This document shows, piece after piece, positions 1 through 15,244 of a DNA stretch of 64,000 bases. Position 1 is the first letter of the stretch, and each line of letters begins with the position of its first letter. Under the pieces are notes generated by a model. The model did no database searches, was not told the DNA's origin, and saw nothing but the letters and a program-made list of their open reading frames with translations. The DNA comes from Vespula vulgaris (lineage: Eukaryota; Arthropoda; Insecta; Hymenoptera; Vespidae), in NCBI RefSeq assembly GCF_905475345.1, contig NC_066594.1, positions 1,728,501-1,792,500 of the forward strand, given 5' to 3'. Both the position numbers and the translations under genes were made by a program.

Positions 1-970
1 AATTAAAAATGTCGATATCTCATTCTCGTCGAGGATGTTCGTTATCGTTGTTGTTATTTTCGTTATTGTCGTTGTTAGTTTTATTATCGTTATTATTGTC
101 GTAGTTGTAACGAGAGAATAAAATAATATATTGATTTTCGAGTGAATTTTCTCTAGCCACAATTATCGATAAATTATAACACGTTGGATATAACACAGAA
201 CACGATATTTGATATTTACATAAATATAAATATAGAAAATCGATGAACAAATAGTATTTGATCAAGTAATCGACGAATTGATTATATCATGAAGGTTTTA
301 TCGAAATAATTATTATCGGTAAAGAAATGTTCGAGTTTCTCGTTAATTTTTCAAATAAGAGAATTCCTTTCAAGTATCGTATTTATCTATACAAATTTTG
401 AAGAGAAAGAAAAGCAGACATATGTAGATATAAATATAAAGATAAAAATAGAGATAGAGTATCGTGTTCTTTGCAAATGCATTTTCATGTTAATAGAATA
501 TTCATGATCTATATATTCTCACCTTTCTTAACTATTTTTCATATGCGCATAAAACGATGAAAATCAACGGAAAATTTCGAAATCCTCATTGCGTGAGAAT
601 TATCGGCCTAGTTGAGCTACTCTTTACATTATGGCTCGCCTTGAGATATACACTTGAGCAGTGTCGGCCCTACGAAGGTCAAGGTTCGATATCGATTAGT
701 CACAAAGTGTCTCGTTGCAGGGCTCCGTTGTACCGTGAAGATGGAACGAGAGATAGAAATAGAAAGAGAGAGAGAGAGAGACAGAGAGAGAGAAGAATGA
801 GAAGAGAGAGTATTTCTGGTTATATTGAGTACTCTTGTTTAAGTGTTTCAAGTTCACATAGACACATACATATACACACACAAAACAAGTGCATATTACA
901 TGAACGATTGAGAAAGCCTTGCAAATTGATTTACAGCCTGATTACATTTAAGAATTCTGTACAATGTCTC

Positions 971-1015
<45 letters not shown>

Positions 1016-1596
1016 GAATTTTCGTATATCTACGTGTACATGTGATAAACTATACCCTAAATTCAATATAGTTGGTTCCTAGACCGCAACCAACGTATGC
1101 CGACAAATTGGTATCTCCCAAACGATTATGCAACGAAAAGCATACGTCGGTGGTGCTTTGAACTCGATTTTGAATATCTACCATATCTACTTGTACATTC
1201 ATCGACATATTACACGATACAAAATGATTCATGAGAAACTGATGGATCATATATAACGACAAGATGAATAACGAAGATCGATGTTCGCAGGAAAAAAAAA
1301 TATAAATTTTATCATGAAAAAGTAGATTATTGAACATTTCAAATAGAAAATGTTATTCAATGATAATGTTTTAAATAGACAGACAGATAGATAGAACAAG
1401 AGAGAGAGAGAAAGATCGCATATTCTCGAAAAGTTCATTTCCATGAAAGTATTGATAGCTGTTACTCTTTATGTGATGAGATTCGATATTCTATTTTCCT
1501 GGGCAAACGGCTAACTATTAACGTGTGCCAAATGAAATACTACTCTTATACTGCATACATACATACATACATATATACGTGCATAATATGTCTGTG

Positions 1597-1602
<6 letters not shown>

Positions 1603-1657
<55 letters not shown>
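1603..1657. repeat. (TA)n microsatellite
   Basis: About 55 bp of alternating TA preceded by CATA and TGTG words. Confidence 0.9.
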
Positions 1658-1659
<2 letters not shown>

Positions 1660-2326
1660 TTACGGTAACGAGCTCGAAATATGTATTAAATTATGGACCA
1701 TTAACCATATATGACAATATAACATTTATGGAATCGTACTTTTCGTAATCTTTCATCTAAACGGCATAATCCTCTTATTTTCTAACTTACTTCTCTACCT
1801 TTATTAAATAATAAAAGAGAGGAAAAGAGGAAAAGAGGAAGAGAGAGAGAGAGACAGAGAGAGAGAGAGACAGAGGAAAAGAGAGAGAGAGAAAAAGAAA
1901 AATAAGCCAAAGAGATAGATAAAGTTAATTAACAAGAAAGATTAATAATTAAGTAACTCGTTCCAGTTAATTGATGTTACAAAGTTCTCTCTTTCTCTTT
2001 CCTTTTTTCACGTTTGATATAAAAATAAGAAAGTAATAATAAAAGATCAAAGTCATACGGGAAAAAACGGAAGAAAAAGAGAAAATCAATAGCTAAAGAA
2101 AAAAGAATCTGATGATTCTCCTTAATAAAATACGTTCGATGATAATAATAATAATGATGATGATAATGATGACGATGACGATAATAATAATAATGAACGT
2201 TAGTTAGAATCATCGTGCTTTCGAAACTCATGATTACTCAAACGTTAAGGACTTTGACGATGTGTCGGACTGTCGGAACGGTTTAAAGCCCTTGTCAGAT
2301 GCAATTGCTGCTTTAGATCAAAATGG

Positions 2327-2329
<3 letters not shown>

Positions 2330-2379
<50 letters not shown>
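2330..2379. repeat. (TA)n microsatellite
   Basis: About 50 bp of alternating TA. Confidence 0.9.
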
Positions 2380-2384
<5 letters not shown>

Positions 2385-2719
2385 AAACGGAATAGAAAAC
2401 AATAGAAAATAGAATCAAATATAAATGACGTAAAAGATTACGTTGAGGAGTTCAAGGTTCAAGAGGACATAGATTTGCAATAGGGAGGAAATGCAAAGGA
2501 AAGGGGAAGCAAGAAAAAAATAAGTTTCACAAGTTTTATAATAGGGAGGAATTAATAATAACATAAATTATTTTTAACTGTAGATTAATAAATATTATAA
2601 AGGAACGATTACGTATTTAAAGAACTTTTTTATATGATATAGACGAGATAAGAAAAAAAAAGAAAAGAAAAAAGAAGAAAAAAGAAAAGATAAGATAAAT
2701 GTTAATAAAAATCCGTGAT

Positions 2720-2761
<42 letters not shown>

Positions 2762-2864
2762 ATGATAACAAAGCGTTGTTAAACTATTGGAAAGAAAAAT
2801 CCTATGGAACTCACCATTAGGACTTTTTCCGAAAGTCGATGCAGAAATAGTGCTGACGAAGTAG

Positions 2865-2943
2865 CGGAGGAGATAAGGGGAATAGGAGTAGGAGGAGAAG
2901 GAGGAGGAGGAGGAGTGGGGAGAGGGATGGTTGGGGGAGGTTT
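2865..2943 (+). repeat. G-rich purine block
   Basis: Purine-rich with GGAGG triplets and runs GGGG, GGG and GGGGG close together. It could form a G-quadruplex or triplex. It lies in an intron of Sap47, with the G-rich strand being the non-transcribed orientation of that gene. Confidence 0.5.
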
Positions 2944-3084
2944 AGTAACGGTACGAGTCGGGTGTGTTAGCGTTGTTGGGTCTCAAATAAAGGGGGTGGT
3001 GGTTGGATCAATACCAACTGCCCCTATTCTTCGGTTGTATGCACGCGGTGTAGTATCTGAGTAAGAGAGGAAGCAGGCGCGGGA

Positions 3085-3120
<36 letters not shown>

Positions 3121-5854
3121 TGTAGATAGAGGAATGTACGTATATACATGAGCGCAAGCATGTAAAAGCAAGAAGGACATAGTATCGGTATATACGTGTA
3201 TGTATATATGTGCGTAATAGCTAGACACACGTCTATGTATTTGTAACTTCGAAGGAGGAACAAGCAAAACACATCGTACATCGACAGAGAACTGAGTTTG
3301 TCTGAACATTTTCGACGACTATCACTAGCATGCTCCTTCGATCGTACATTTATTCCACTTGTTGGTAATACGGAAAAATTCGAAAGAAAAATTGCAACGT
3401 AAAAAATATATTTTCCGAGGAATACGTACAGATATGAAGAAATTTTTCGAAACTTTTTTCTTTTTTCTATTGCGTAGTAATTTAACATAGATCGCGTATG
3501 ACGATGTTATTTATGTAACTTATTATTCGTCATGGACGTTTCCATTATTTTTACTGCATTATTCAAGTGATACGCGATACGATAGAAGTTTTTATATATG
3601 GTTGTACGCTTATGCGTGAGTGGATGAGAATAGGTTCACAAAAGTTCCTTGAAATATAGTGCCTTGTGACGTGTGCGTTCTTATAAAACAATGAATAGTA
3701 CGTCGAGATATGCATTTTCTATATTCACGAATAATAACTTTTCAATATTTTTATTTCTCTCGTTCGTATAACCCAACAATTCGGACGATTTTCTCGATCG
3801 GAAATATGAAAAAAAAAAAAATAAAGAATAGAAAAAAGAGAAAATAAAAAAAGAGACAAACGAACGAACGAACGAGCAATATAAGAAAGAAAAAAGATTT
3901 CAAGAATAAATAATAAAAAAGCATGGAAAACGTGAGAACATCGAAATGAAATTTACAGGTCCTAGAAAAAGGATCGTACATTAATAGACTATCTTAGATG
4001 GAAGCAACTTTCTTAGCTAATAATCGACAATCGATCGATAAATTTCGAATCGAATATCTCGTTATTAAATTTTTCTTTCTAAGTACATAAGTATGTAGCA
4101 TACATATACGTACATAATCCATGTTTGTACGTATTCATGTTCTCAAAACTTTTATGAATGTTATATGTATGTTTGAAAATGTAAAATCACGAATAAGAAC
4201 AAATCGATATCGTTCGAATATCTAAACTTTCGACGTAGAATTAGAAATTAGAACGAACTTAACATAAAATATTTTCTTTTTTCTCTCTCTCTCTTTTTTT
4301 CTCTTTTTCCATTTATGAAGGTCGATTTGTAAACTTCTTTTGCAACTATTATAATATGATATTTACGATCAGATTAAACGAGGTAAAAAACTTCGTAATT
4401 CTACGTATTTTAAATATTTCTAATATTACGTGTATAACAAGTAGAATATACATACGTAAACATATGTGAAGGGGGGCCAGTGACACGAAGAAGAAGGTCT
4501 ATTCGTTAACTTACAAGCACGCTAACACGTTATTCGATATACATATGTATACATATCCTAACGCTTTGTCATCGTTTGTGTAACACTATAGTAAAATCGA
4601 TCTAACATATAATATTATATCGATATGCTTCCAAAGATGATTCTAACAGGTCCTTTAACATTTAAAATAAATTTATCCTTTCTCGTTTTACAGCATACGA
4701 TGATTTAATGAAATGAAATTTTATCAATTATATCAATAAGATTATTTGTAACAAAGTAATGTCCAATCTCGATATAATATATTTACAGTTCAATAATAAT
4801 ATTTCGACAGAATAAACTATAATGTAGGACATACACAATTACATATTTACACACACACATAAATAGCATGTACGTGCTCGATATTTTTAAAATACATTCC
4901 TAACGTTCTCCTGAGAAATTATATATCACGCATACGTCCTTTCGCACCAAGTATTATAATATTCTCATTCCATAGAGAGAGAAAGAGAAAGAGATAGAAA
5001 TAGATAGATAGATAGATACATAGAGACTGTGAGAAAGAGAAAGAAAGAAAGCGAGAAAACACAAATCAATGTTGCTACCGGTCAAGCAAACCAACGAAGC
5101 CAAACCTTCGCGAGAAAGGCGTGAAACCTTCGCGATGACGTAAGAACATTTCCTAGAAATCATGATTGCAAAGACTATAAACTGCGTATCGTTGAAACAC
5201 CCACTTCTTTCTCTCTTTTTTTTTCTTTTTTTTTTTTCCTTTTAATTCTGTTAGTCTTTAGAAAAGTTGAGCAATACGATCTATCTGTCTTTAAGAATTA
5301 TTTAGTAATTGAATTCATATCGCACGGAATATAGAAATGAATGAATAAAAAATGAGCTTTTCTCATTTGGATAAATCAAGTTTCTCGTTTAATATATCGA
5401 TAGATTGATCGTTTCCTTTAACGTAAGTTAATTCCAAGGAAGTAAGGGATTACTATCCACGAATACGGGATTATACGAAGAGTGATGTTTCGAGGTGGCT
5501 TAGGAACATTGATTCACGAGGCACCGTAAAATCTGATGCCTTAGTAGCTAACGGATGAAATCGAAGATCGACCGTGTTGCGATGACCTACATTTCGAGCT
5601 ATAGTAAGTTGTTACAAAACCAAAAGTCCGCTCTACGAATTATTATATAGTCTAAGCTTGTAAACGAGAAAGGAAAAAAGTGAAGAGAGAGAGAGAAAGA
5701 GAGAGAGGTAGAGAAAGATAAAGAAAAATGTACGTATAATACCAAAAAAAAAGAATAAAAATAAAAAAGAAAGAAAAGAAAAACAAAAGGAATTATTCGT
5801 TTATTTTCAAAGAGAAAAATATAATGAACGATCGTGATAGTTCATTAGTTTTTC

Positions 5855-5859
<5 letters not shown>

Positions 5860-5919
<60 letters not shown>
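5860..5919 (+). repeat. (CT)n microsatellite
   Basis: About 60 bp of pure CT in the Sap47 intron. Confidence 0.95.
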
Positions 5920-5924
<5 letters not shown>

Positions 5925-6098
5925 CCCCTCTATCTTTCTTTTTCTCTATTTTTTTATGGGCGATGGTATAGATACGACGGAATATTGAATATTCTTCATA
6001 AATCTTGATCATATATTGGGACAGACTACGAGAACGTAAATTAATTTTCATGTACGTATACTTTAACACGACTCGTTGAATAAAATAAAATTCAAGCG

Positions 6099-6101
<3 letters not shown>

Positions 6102-6141
<40 letters not shown>
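6102..6141. repeat. (TA)n microsatellite
   Basis: About 40 bp of alternating TA. Confidence 0.9.
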
Positions 6142-6143
<2 letters not shown>

Positions 6144-8888
6144 TTTTCTTACTCTTTTTATCCCTATCTCTATCTATCTTTCGCTTGCCGATGTTTCTCA
6201 TTTTTCCTAAGGGGTTCCACCCACGTTAAACTTGTTACGAGTTTCCACGGGGAAAATCGCGTTTCGTTATAAAACGCGAAATAAAAACAAGTTTTTAAAT
6301 GGAGTTATCCAATGGTGAGGGTGAAGGAAAGGAGACGGGGGGAGGGTAGCGACTAAGGGGGTTTAGGCGGATCCTCGAAGCGCATCCATGCTTCAATTTC
6401 TCGGTATAGAGGAGAAAAGGAAAAAAAGAAGAAAAAATAAAAGAAAAAAAAAAAAATCTTTTTCTTACAGATAAGAGTTTTACGTACCTAGTCTGGTAGG
6501 AAATAGCGAATAAAGGAAATGGGGACGTTATCAGTTACATAATAGATACGCGTGTGACGAATGTGTCGCGACGTAGGAATATAAATCCATCGAGCCAATA
6601 TCTCGAGCTCGTAGAGAAAAGCCAAGATAGAGAGAAAGAGAGAGAAAGAGAGACGTAATGCGTAGGAAAAATAGGAGAAATCATAGGGACGTTATATATA
6701 AAGTAAAGAACTGGAATGGCGAGAGAGAAATGTCCAATAAAAATTCTACTTTTTCAACCTATAGAAAAGTCATCAAAAGGCCGAGGAACCTTGCAGATTA
6801 GACGGATCGTGGCAACTAGATATCAAACGTCTAAAAAAAAACAGTTTCACCTACATTCAAGTCTATATATTTTTTCTAGATAAGTTCTAGGTATAATAAT
6901 ATGGAAAATATACCCTGAATATCCACCTACCGTATTAAGAACATAAACTATATCTTTAAAAAATTGAAAGAACGCGTTAGTGTCGTTCTATTATTCCCGA
7001 AAACTGAGAAGATTGATAGAACGAAAGACGTGTAGTTGTAAGAGATTTCTACTTTGACAGTCGCGTTTGCACATGCAAGGAAATCGATCGATCATTGGCC
7101 ATTCTTCGTGAAATCGATTAATCAAGTAAAATTTAAAAATGTTATATGTATTTGTTAAATTTTAGTGAACAAAAAAGAAAAACAGAAAAAGTAACGACAT
7201 CCGAGTTATTATATAGTTTCACAAGTATTATTTCAATTATTTTCAATTATTGTTTTTTCTTTTTATCGATGTATTCAATTGCTCTCTCATTATCCCGACC
7301 ACTTTCTTGTAATCAAAAAAAACATTATTGTCCGTTATTGTCAACCTTGTGTGTTTCGTATTTGCATTGACGTTTATTATATTGATTTCACTCGTTAGAA
7401 AATAGGTATGCACTGGACAACGATGTGGATATTTAAAAAAAGAAAGAGAGAAAAAAAGAAATAAATTCGTGCAATCAAGATTATTCAAAGACTTCACTAG
7501 ACAGAATTATGATATAAGAAATGAAGTTCGAGAGAAATGTGACGTAAGAAATTAGAGTAAATTTGTTCAAGAAAAGCTTAACAAAAGATATGGCATTTCA
7601 AAAAGTACATAATCTGGTAATATAACGTTTTAAAAATCTGAAAAAGAAATTACATTGCAACTTACTAAACTAGATAGATTTACCAAAACTTTTTAAAATC
7701 TGAAAAAAAAAGACTACATTTTTGTTTCGTATATCTGTCAATAAATTGATTAAATTAAAATAAAAATGAAAAAAAAAAAAGAAAAACGAATTAAAGAATA
7801 AAATAAGAACTTGGAAAATACGTTTAAAAGAGTAAATTAAATCCAAGGAGATAAAGAAAACCAGAGCACCGACATAAAAAAAAAGTAGGGAAAAAAGCAA
7901 GAACATGGAGCCTGTCTGTCTAATTTGCTAAAAGAGCAATGATGAGAAACTTGAATAGATGCTGAAGTTACTAAGAATAGATTTATACGAAACTTTTGCT
8001 TATATTCCAATGAGCATTTCCGACAATTATATTTGTGATCGTTGTAAATTATTTCGAAACTGTGCTTCAATTTAAATTATTTTATCCGTATAAATTTATG
8101 TTCACTTTATATACGATACTAAGTGCCATTAAATATTCCTTTAGAATCATATAAAAAGACTTTAAGATTAATTTAATTTGAAGATTACGATAATGTTGAT
8201 TATCTTTTTCTTTCACTTTGATTTCTATCGTATGGTCAATTTGTAATTAATGAAGAATAGAAGAAAAAAAGAAAATAAAAGGATAGCAGAAAAAAAAATA
8301 ATAGAATATTATTTCTTTTTTCTGTTCTTATTTATCTAACAAAAAACCTTAAGTGTCCGCTACTATCTTTATATACATTCTTAATTGAACACGTTAATTT
8401 TGAGGTCATTGACATTTCTTCGTTGTATAATTCGACTATCTGAATTTGTAAAGTTTCATTAATTATTCATCGTCATGTGACCGATCAACTGATCAAATTT
8501 TCCTAAATAAACAAATAAATAAATAAATTATTTATTTATATAATTATTAAATAAATAAATTATTTATTTACGATATTATATAATATATATAACATGTTTA
8601 ATAATATATAGATATATAATAATTAAAGATATATAAGATTAAATTTGAAATTATCTGGCAATTATTATGTCAAATTATTATGTATGTTAAACATAATAGA
8701 TTAATTAAACTCTTTAACGTAAGTTACATCCGAGTAAAGAATTTTGAATAAAAGTGACGTTCTTTCGAGCTATATAATAACGAAATTATAAAAATAATAG
8801 TAATTCAATGAAAACAATAAAAAGAAAAGAGAAAGAAAAATACAAAATAAATCAAGAAAGGAAGAAAGGAAAAAAAAAAGATACTCAC

Positions 8889-10475
8889 GTTTTCTTCAAC
8901 CGTCTTCTTGATTTTCACACTGGCCTCGACCACTGTCTTGCCGGCCTTGTTCACAGCGCTGTACAAAAATCCTCCGAGACTCTTCGCGCCTGCCAATGCT
9001 TTTGTCGAAACTGTGGAAAAAGAAAACACAGAAAAAACGGGGAGGGAAATTAAAATGTCGAAAAAAGTTTCAGTCGAGAAAGATCGTATGAAAGAAATTC
9101 TATGCTACAAAAATTCCTTCTTTTTCATTGATTCGTATTCATTCGCACCTCATCCGTGAAAATGTAAAAAATCAAACATGCATTCTCTCTCTCTCTCTCT
9201 CTCTTTCTTTCCTTCTTTCTCTTTTTTTTTCACTTATCAAGAAATGTAACGTAACGTAACGTAACGTAGCGTACATTTCAACTCCATTCAATTCGGTCAA
9301 ACCGCGTGAGAGTTTTACGGAAAAGCGGCTTGCTCGTAAGCTACAGAAACTTTCCATTACTTTTCACGATCTATCGAGTGTACGTATAGCCAGTTACTAC
9401 ATATCTACTTACATATACATACTACGTATACATACAAACTTATACAACGTCTCGACTGTTCACGATAAATTACCAACGTGGAAAATAAAAAACCAACTTT
9501 TACTTTCATTCTTCCTCTACGATCAATCGTGTAATACGTCATTCTTTTTTTAATTGACGAAAGAAAGAAAGAAAGAAAGAAAGAAACTGAGAAAGATATA
9601 TTAAAAAATGATTATAATCGAAACCTTTGAAGATTGTAATTATTCGATCGGATGATCGATCGTCCGACTTGGAAGAGGATCGATATTGCCAATCGATGGA
9701 GTATCTCATCGTACGTAGTAACATTTTACAAACAACTTTTTCCTTCCTCTTAAAAATTATTTAAATCTCTTTCTCCCTTTTTCTCTTCCTTTTTCACTTT
9801 TACACATGTAATTACAATGCGATAAATGTAGATACACGTTGTACGATTTTCATGGCTGTGAAAAATCACAGTATATTGAACATTGACGAGGGTTTTGTAG
9901 TTGAAAAGAAAACAAAGATCAAATTATAAAACAAAAGGTGAGTAAAAGGAGCAACGAACGTTGATAAAACGCATGGATCATAGCGAACGTTGTGGCCATC
10001 ATCCTTCTGTCTCTCTCTTCTTCCCCTCCACTTTTTCGATAGAAACCGAGGCCAATTTAATCAACCAAATTGAGCTTCGATTTACGTTGCTTTGGCTCTA
10101 TTGTTTTTATCTCTGTCTCTCTTTCTCTCTATTTCAGAGACGAGTCAGTTTTGTGTCTTTTTTATAACTCGTAGTTTTATTTTTTATCTCCCTCCCTGCC
10201 TCTCTCCTTCTCCCCTCCTTCCTCCCTCTCTCATTATTACTGTATAAAATCATATGAAAATTAATGCAAACGAGTAGAGGCAAATATGTCGGAATTCATT
10301 TACCGCAACACTTAATTGCTTCCAGAGCAACGAGCTAGAACTTGAAAAGCTGCTTGATTTAGGTTCAAAACGTTCGACCTTATTATGAAATAAAATTTAC
10401 GATGGTGAGATTAAATGCATGAGTTGTTAGCTTATATACGTGAGAGAAAGTGTATGTGTGTGAGAAAGAGAGAGA

Positions 10476-10518
<43 letters not shown>

Positions 10519-11257
10519 ACAGAGAATGGAAGATATGTATTAGGAATATTTGATCCTTTCTTGGCAAGTTGTCAAAGGAGGCTTGGTGTTATTGCCAAAA
10601 GTATACTCGAGAAATTTCGTTGTTATATGGCCAAATCGTGGAACGCCTTGTTAAACTCGGATTTCGTGCGGAAATACCGCACGCAATCGCATCGACACAG
10701 TTTCACTTGCTCTTTAAAAACTGACTTTAAATAATGATTCACACAGATCCAAAATGAAAAAAAAAAACATTCTCACTTTAGTGTTCTCTCTCACTTGTTC
10801 TCGCCATTAAAAATTTCATCGCACAAGAAATCGAAAGAAAACTAAAGAAAAAAAGTTAAAAGAAAAAGAGAAAGAAACTTCGACGCGGTGACACGTAGTC
10901 TTTATTCGAAATAAAAAAAAAGAGAGAGGGAGAGGAAAAAAAGAAAAGAACAAAAAAAGAGAAATAAAAGAAAAAAACTTCGGGAAAAATCCCTATTAAA
11001 GATGCGACAACTTTTTCTTCGTGTAAGAAAAAGAGAGAGAGAGAGAGAGAGAAGAAACTTCTCGATCAAATTGAAAGTTTCTTGAGCTACGTGACACGAT
11101 TGATCCTGAACGATAGCTGGATGAGTACTAAACCAGAGTTATTTAGCGAGATACTAGTTCAGAAGCTACGTTAATATAAGTAAAGGGTATTAAATGGACG
11201 GACGTATGTATGAAATAAGGAAATATAGAGAACATATGTAGATAGATAGATAAATAA

Positions 11258-11315
<58 letters not shown>

Positions 11316-13053
11316 GAATGGATAGATAGATAAATAGTTACATACAAAGATAGAGCGAATTAAAAAAGTAGGAGAAGGAGAAGGAGAGAATGAAGAGGAG
11401 ATATGAGGAGGGAAGAGAGAGATGTATATATAGATATAACCGATAAGCGATAACTCTGATCCTAAACACGTGGAGAATGCGTTCGTGGTTATACATCGGG
11501 AATCGATCTAATATACACAGCTGTTATCGATTTTCGCATTTAATATCAAAGGAAAATTATAATGATTCATCAATATGATATATCGATAGATATATCGTGA
11601 AAACTAGGCTTCGTCCTAGATCATGATCTTCGAGACAATTTCTTAAAATCGTTGAAATGTTATCATTGAGATGTTATTTTAGAAAATTTTCGATACGTTC
11701 AAAAAATATTCAACGATTTTCGAATGATTAATATAATTTTTGTGAAATTATAAAATCCGAAGGTTCGATAGCATATATCCTACACGTTAAGAGGATTAAA
11801 AACGTAATATAATTGTTCTATACTGATAGTCGGAGAAACGTTCTAGAACGTTAAAAGTTCTCTTGGGATATAGCAGAAACCATAAATAAATCGTTCCCAA
11901 TCGCTCGATAAAATCTTATATACTTCCAGGAATACTCAAACTGAAAATAGTCCTTTTCTCTCTCAACATCACGATAGTCCTTTATATCTTTGTTAATGCT
12001 CTAGAGTAAACCATACTACACTCGTGTTTACTATTATGCAATCCTTTCGTCTATAGCAAACCTACGTAAACGTTACGCGTTTCTTGAGAATTGTTTCTAG
12101 CAATGACCTAAAAGTTCTTAAAGGCGGATAATAAAGGAGAAAGGAAATGGAGAAAAAAAGAAGAATATTTGCAACAGAGAAAAACTATATACATAGGTGC
12201 ATATCGAAATATTAAAGAAAAAGAAAGATAAAGAGAAAATAAATTCGAAATTCAACATATTAATTCTTTTTTATCTTTTTTTTTTTTTGCTTTTCAATCG
12301 ATATCGTGCTGGTGAACCCTCTCTCTTCCACTCTCTTTCTCTCTCTCAAAAGGGGAAGTAAAAAAGACTGAGTGACAGAATCGTCGAAGCGAGACGACTC
12401 TCGCAGCATAGATTTCGAAATTGTATGACGTGCCGACGGACTCTTAATCAACGTCGACCTTGCACTTCCGCCTATCGCTGTTAACCTTGTACCAGTTTTC
12501 TACCGCCCAAAGAAGAAACGAAACCGTGCGAATCCATAACGCTCACCGACGAGTAGGTAAAAATTCTTTCTCATAGACTCACTCCACTTCCCTCGAACAA
12601 ATTTATATACTTTAGCGATACGAAAAAGGAAAAGAGAAATAAATTTCCTCTTAATCAATCGTGAAGGAGATTTTCTATCGTTTTCTCTTTGGACACGAAA
12701 CACTTTCGAGTTACGAAGAACGATGTAATAGTTCATGTTTTATACGTACGCGTTGAAAACGAGATTTTTCAAAAATGGTCCCATAAATGAAGTTAAAAGA
12801 TTCTCTCTCTCTCTTCTTTTTTTTTTATTCTCGCATTCCACTTTGCAATGATCGAATTAAGTCACCAATGTTTTAGAATAAAAAATATATATATATATGT
12901 AGTACTCCTCTTAACTCTCACGATATTTTATTTTAACTGCCTTTCCCCTTCGGATATGGAATTATGGGATCTCATAATGGGAAAACGTGCTTATTGTTCA
13001 GAATTCAGAAGAAAAAAGAGAGAGAGAGAGAGAGATAGAGGAAGAGATATTTT

Positions 13054-13108
<55 letters not shown>

Positions 13109-14819
13109 GAGATCGAATAAGTTGAAATGCAATATAGGATTTTTCAAAATTAGAAATCCCTTGAAGGATTTCAAGTAATTCTCACATTTCAATTTATATA
13201 TCCCTACCTTCGGATAGTTCTTCGACAATTTTCCGTCCACGTTTGAGAAACATGAGAAACTGGTCTATAGGAGAAATTCTATATAGAAATTTCTAGTCAT
13301 TGACCCCGATCGTTCGTATATTTTTTTGCGAATATAGACCATCTCGAAGATAAGACAGAAAAAATTGAAAAACTGTCTTCTCCCTTTTTCTATATTTCAA
13401 AAAAATCCGAGCATGAAATCGAACCCTAAGTATTTCGATATCTTTCGCATGGCCGACGATTAATGTTCTAACTCAAGTTAGGGTAGTTTTTAATTTGAAA
13501 GTGAAATTTGTAGACACTGACTTATGTATCCATTCAAAGAAATTTTTACGATCAAATCGTTTTTTAACTTCTTAAAAATCGCTTTCTGAAAATGAACGTT
13601 CAAAAATATGATATCACCTATTTCTTTCCTTCTCTCTCTCTTTTAATTTCACGAAATTTATTAAATAAATCTATCAGAAATAAAATAAATCCTATTTCTC
13701 TACTCCATAGTCATATATTTGATAAATCAAAATAAATTATCTATCGATATGAAAAATAGTATAGAAAATTGAATATTATTTTCTAAAATATTAAATCTAG
13801 GTCATATAATTGACTTCTATCACTTGTTCAACCAATATTCGATCACAAATTTCCTATCAGATCGACTTAAAATTTATATGATTTCGTAAACTGGTTAAAT
13901 TCGATAATGGAAACTTTCGTATCAACATTCGAGTCAAAGGCATTTATAGTATTTTATCGTAGCTGATATTGATCCTTTATTATTAAGAAAACGACGTACA
14001 TAAGTGATAAAGAAAAAAAATAAATAAAATAAAATAAAAACACGTTAATAATTCAACAACATTATATACATATATCTTAAAAAATACATTTCACGAAACT
14101 CGATTTCGTATCGTATAACGGAGCTTTCAATATTTTCCCAACTCTTAGGAGCAGTAACGATAACAAAAAAAGAAAAAGGGAAAAAGAAAAAATGATTGCA
14201 AAAATAAAAAAGAAACAAAAAAAAATCATCGAAGCTTTATATTCCCTAAACGAAACTGGAGAACGATTATTGGTCGTTTGGTGAACTGCAATTCGTGAAT
14301 TCCATACAATATAAACGAATGCGAACGTTATGTACAGGTACATATGTATCTATATTTAAACAACGCCGGGGAAAAGCGTCGAAATTGAAGATACCACATG
14401 ATTTATAACGCGTACATCCGATTCCATAAATCCTCTTTCCCTTTTGACCCCCTTTCCTCACTTTTCAACTCAAATAGAAACGCTACGAGACAAAATCATA
14501 TTTCGAAATCGAACGAAGTCAAAAAAATGGAGAACCGAATGGAGGAAAGTTAAAATCGAAGGAAAAAAAAAGAAAGAAAAGAAAAAGGATGAGAAGGAGG
14601 AGGAAGAGGAAGAGGAGGGCGAGGAGAATTAGGATGAGGAGGTTGGTTATAGAGAATGGTGGTTACGTGTGCAACTCGTAGTCGTTGATTTCCAAGAGAA
14701 GAGTCGCCCGGGTGTACGTATTGATCGACGAAGATGGGGGTCCAACCCCTCGACGCGAAGGACGGCCACTTGCTGACTGGATCTGGTTATATTCTCGTGG
14801 ATATTCTCCCTCCCTCATT

Positions 14820-14869
<50 letters not shown>

Positions 14870-15200
14870 TTCTCTCTTTCTCTCCTACTCTTTCTCTCCT
14901 ACTCTTTCTCTTTCTCTCTCTCTCTTCAAAGTTACGATCGTAACTCCGAAAGATAGAGCACCCACGCGAGCACCCACTATGAAAGTCCAGAATTTCCATC
15001 CCTCGAGAAGAAACGATGAGAATCCAACCGATCAACGTCTTTCCTTCTTTTTCAACCGCTTTATCCTGGATAGACGCAACTCAGCAACGTAGCTACGTAC
15101 TTTAGCGCCCCGGGCCAAGGTCAAAGGTTTACTTTGATCTCAGTTACTCTCTCTTCTCTCTTTCTCTCTTCAAACGATCATTCTACAGCTCGTTAAACTT

Positions 15201-15244
<44 letters not shown>

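Larger units (their letters stand above)
1..8888 (-). other. Sap47 intron, continuing past the left edge
   Basis: No further Sap47 exon (no BSD-domain-like translation) is visible on the minus strand here, so the stretch is read as one large intron. It holds (TA)n tracts at 1603-1657, 2330-2379 and 6102-6141, a 60-bp (CT)n tract at 5860-5919, several GA/GAAA-rich stretches, a G-rich purine block at 2865-2940, and an AAAT-rich imperfect palindrome at about 8505-8570. More complex, possibly conserved islands lie at about 5440-5610 and 6205-6380. I could assign no function to them. Confidence 0.6.

Noticed and set aside
557..1045. 162-codon plus-strand open frame beginning with a hydrophobic segment
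   Set aside because: Its second half is translated GA and CT microsatellite; the first 60 residues match no family I know and there is no splice or polyadenylation context. It may be an island inside the Sap47 intron.
1050..1337. 95-codon minus-strand frame considered as the next Sap47 exon
   Set aside because: It does not resemble the BSD region of SYAP1/Sap47 and lacks matching splice sites in the required phase.
10450..10734. 94-codon plus-strand frame with a short hairpin (CGTGCGG/CCGCACG at 10665-10683)
   Set aside because: The start lies in a GA repeat, no domain is recognisable, and 7-bp arms are expected by chance in a window this size.
14685..15092. 135-codon frame rich in serine and leucine, and similar frames at 24625, 53786, 62777 and elsewhere
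   Set aside because: Translated (CT)n microsatellites (SLSLSL or LSLSLS). No real coding signal.
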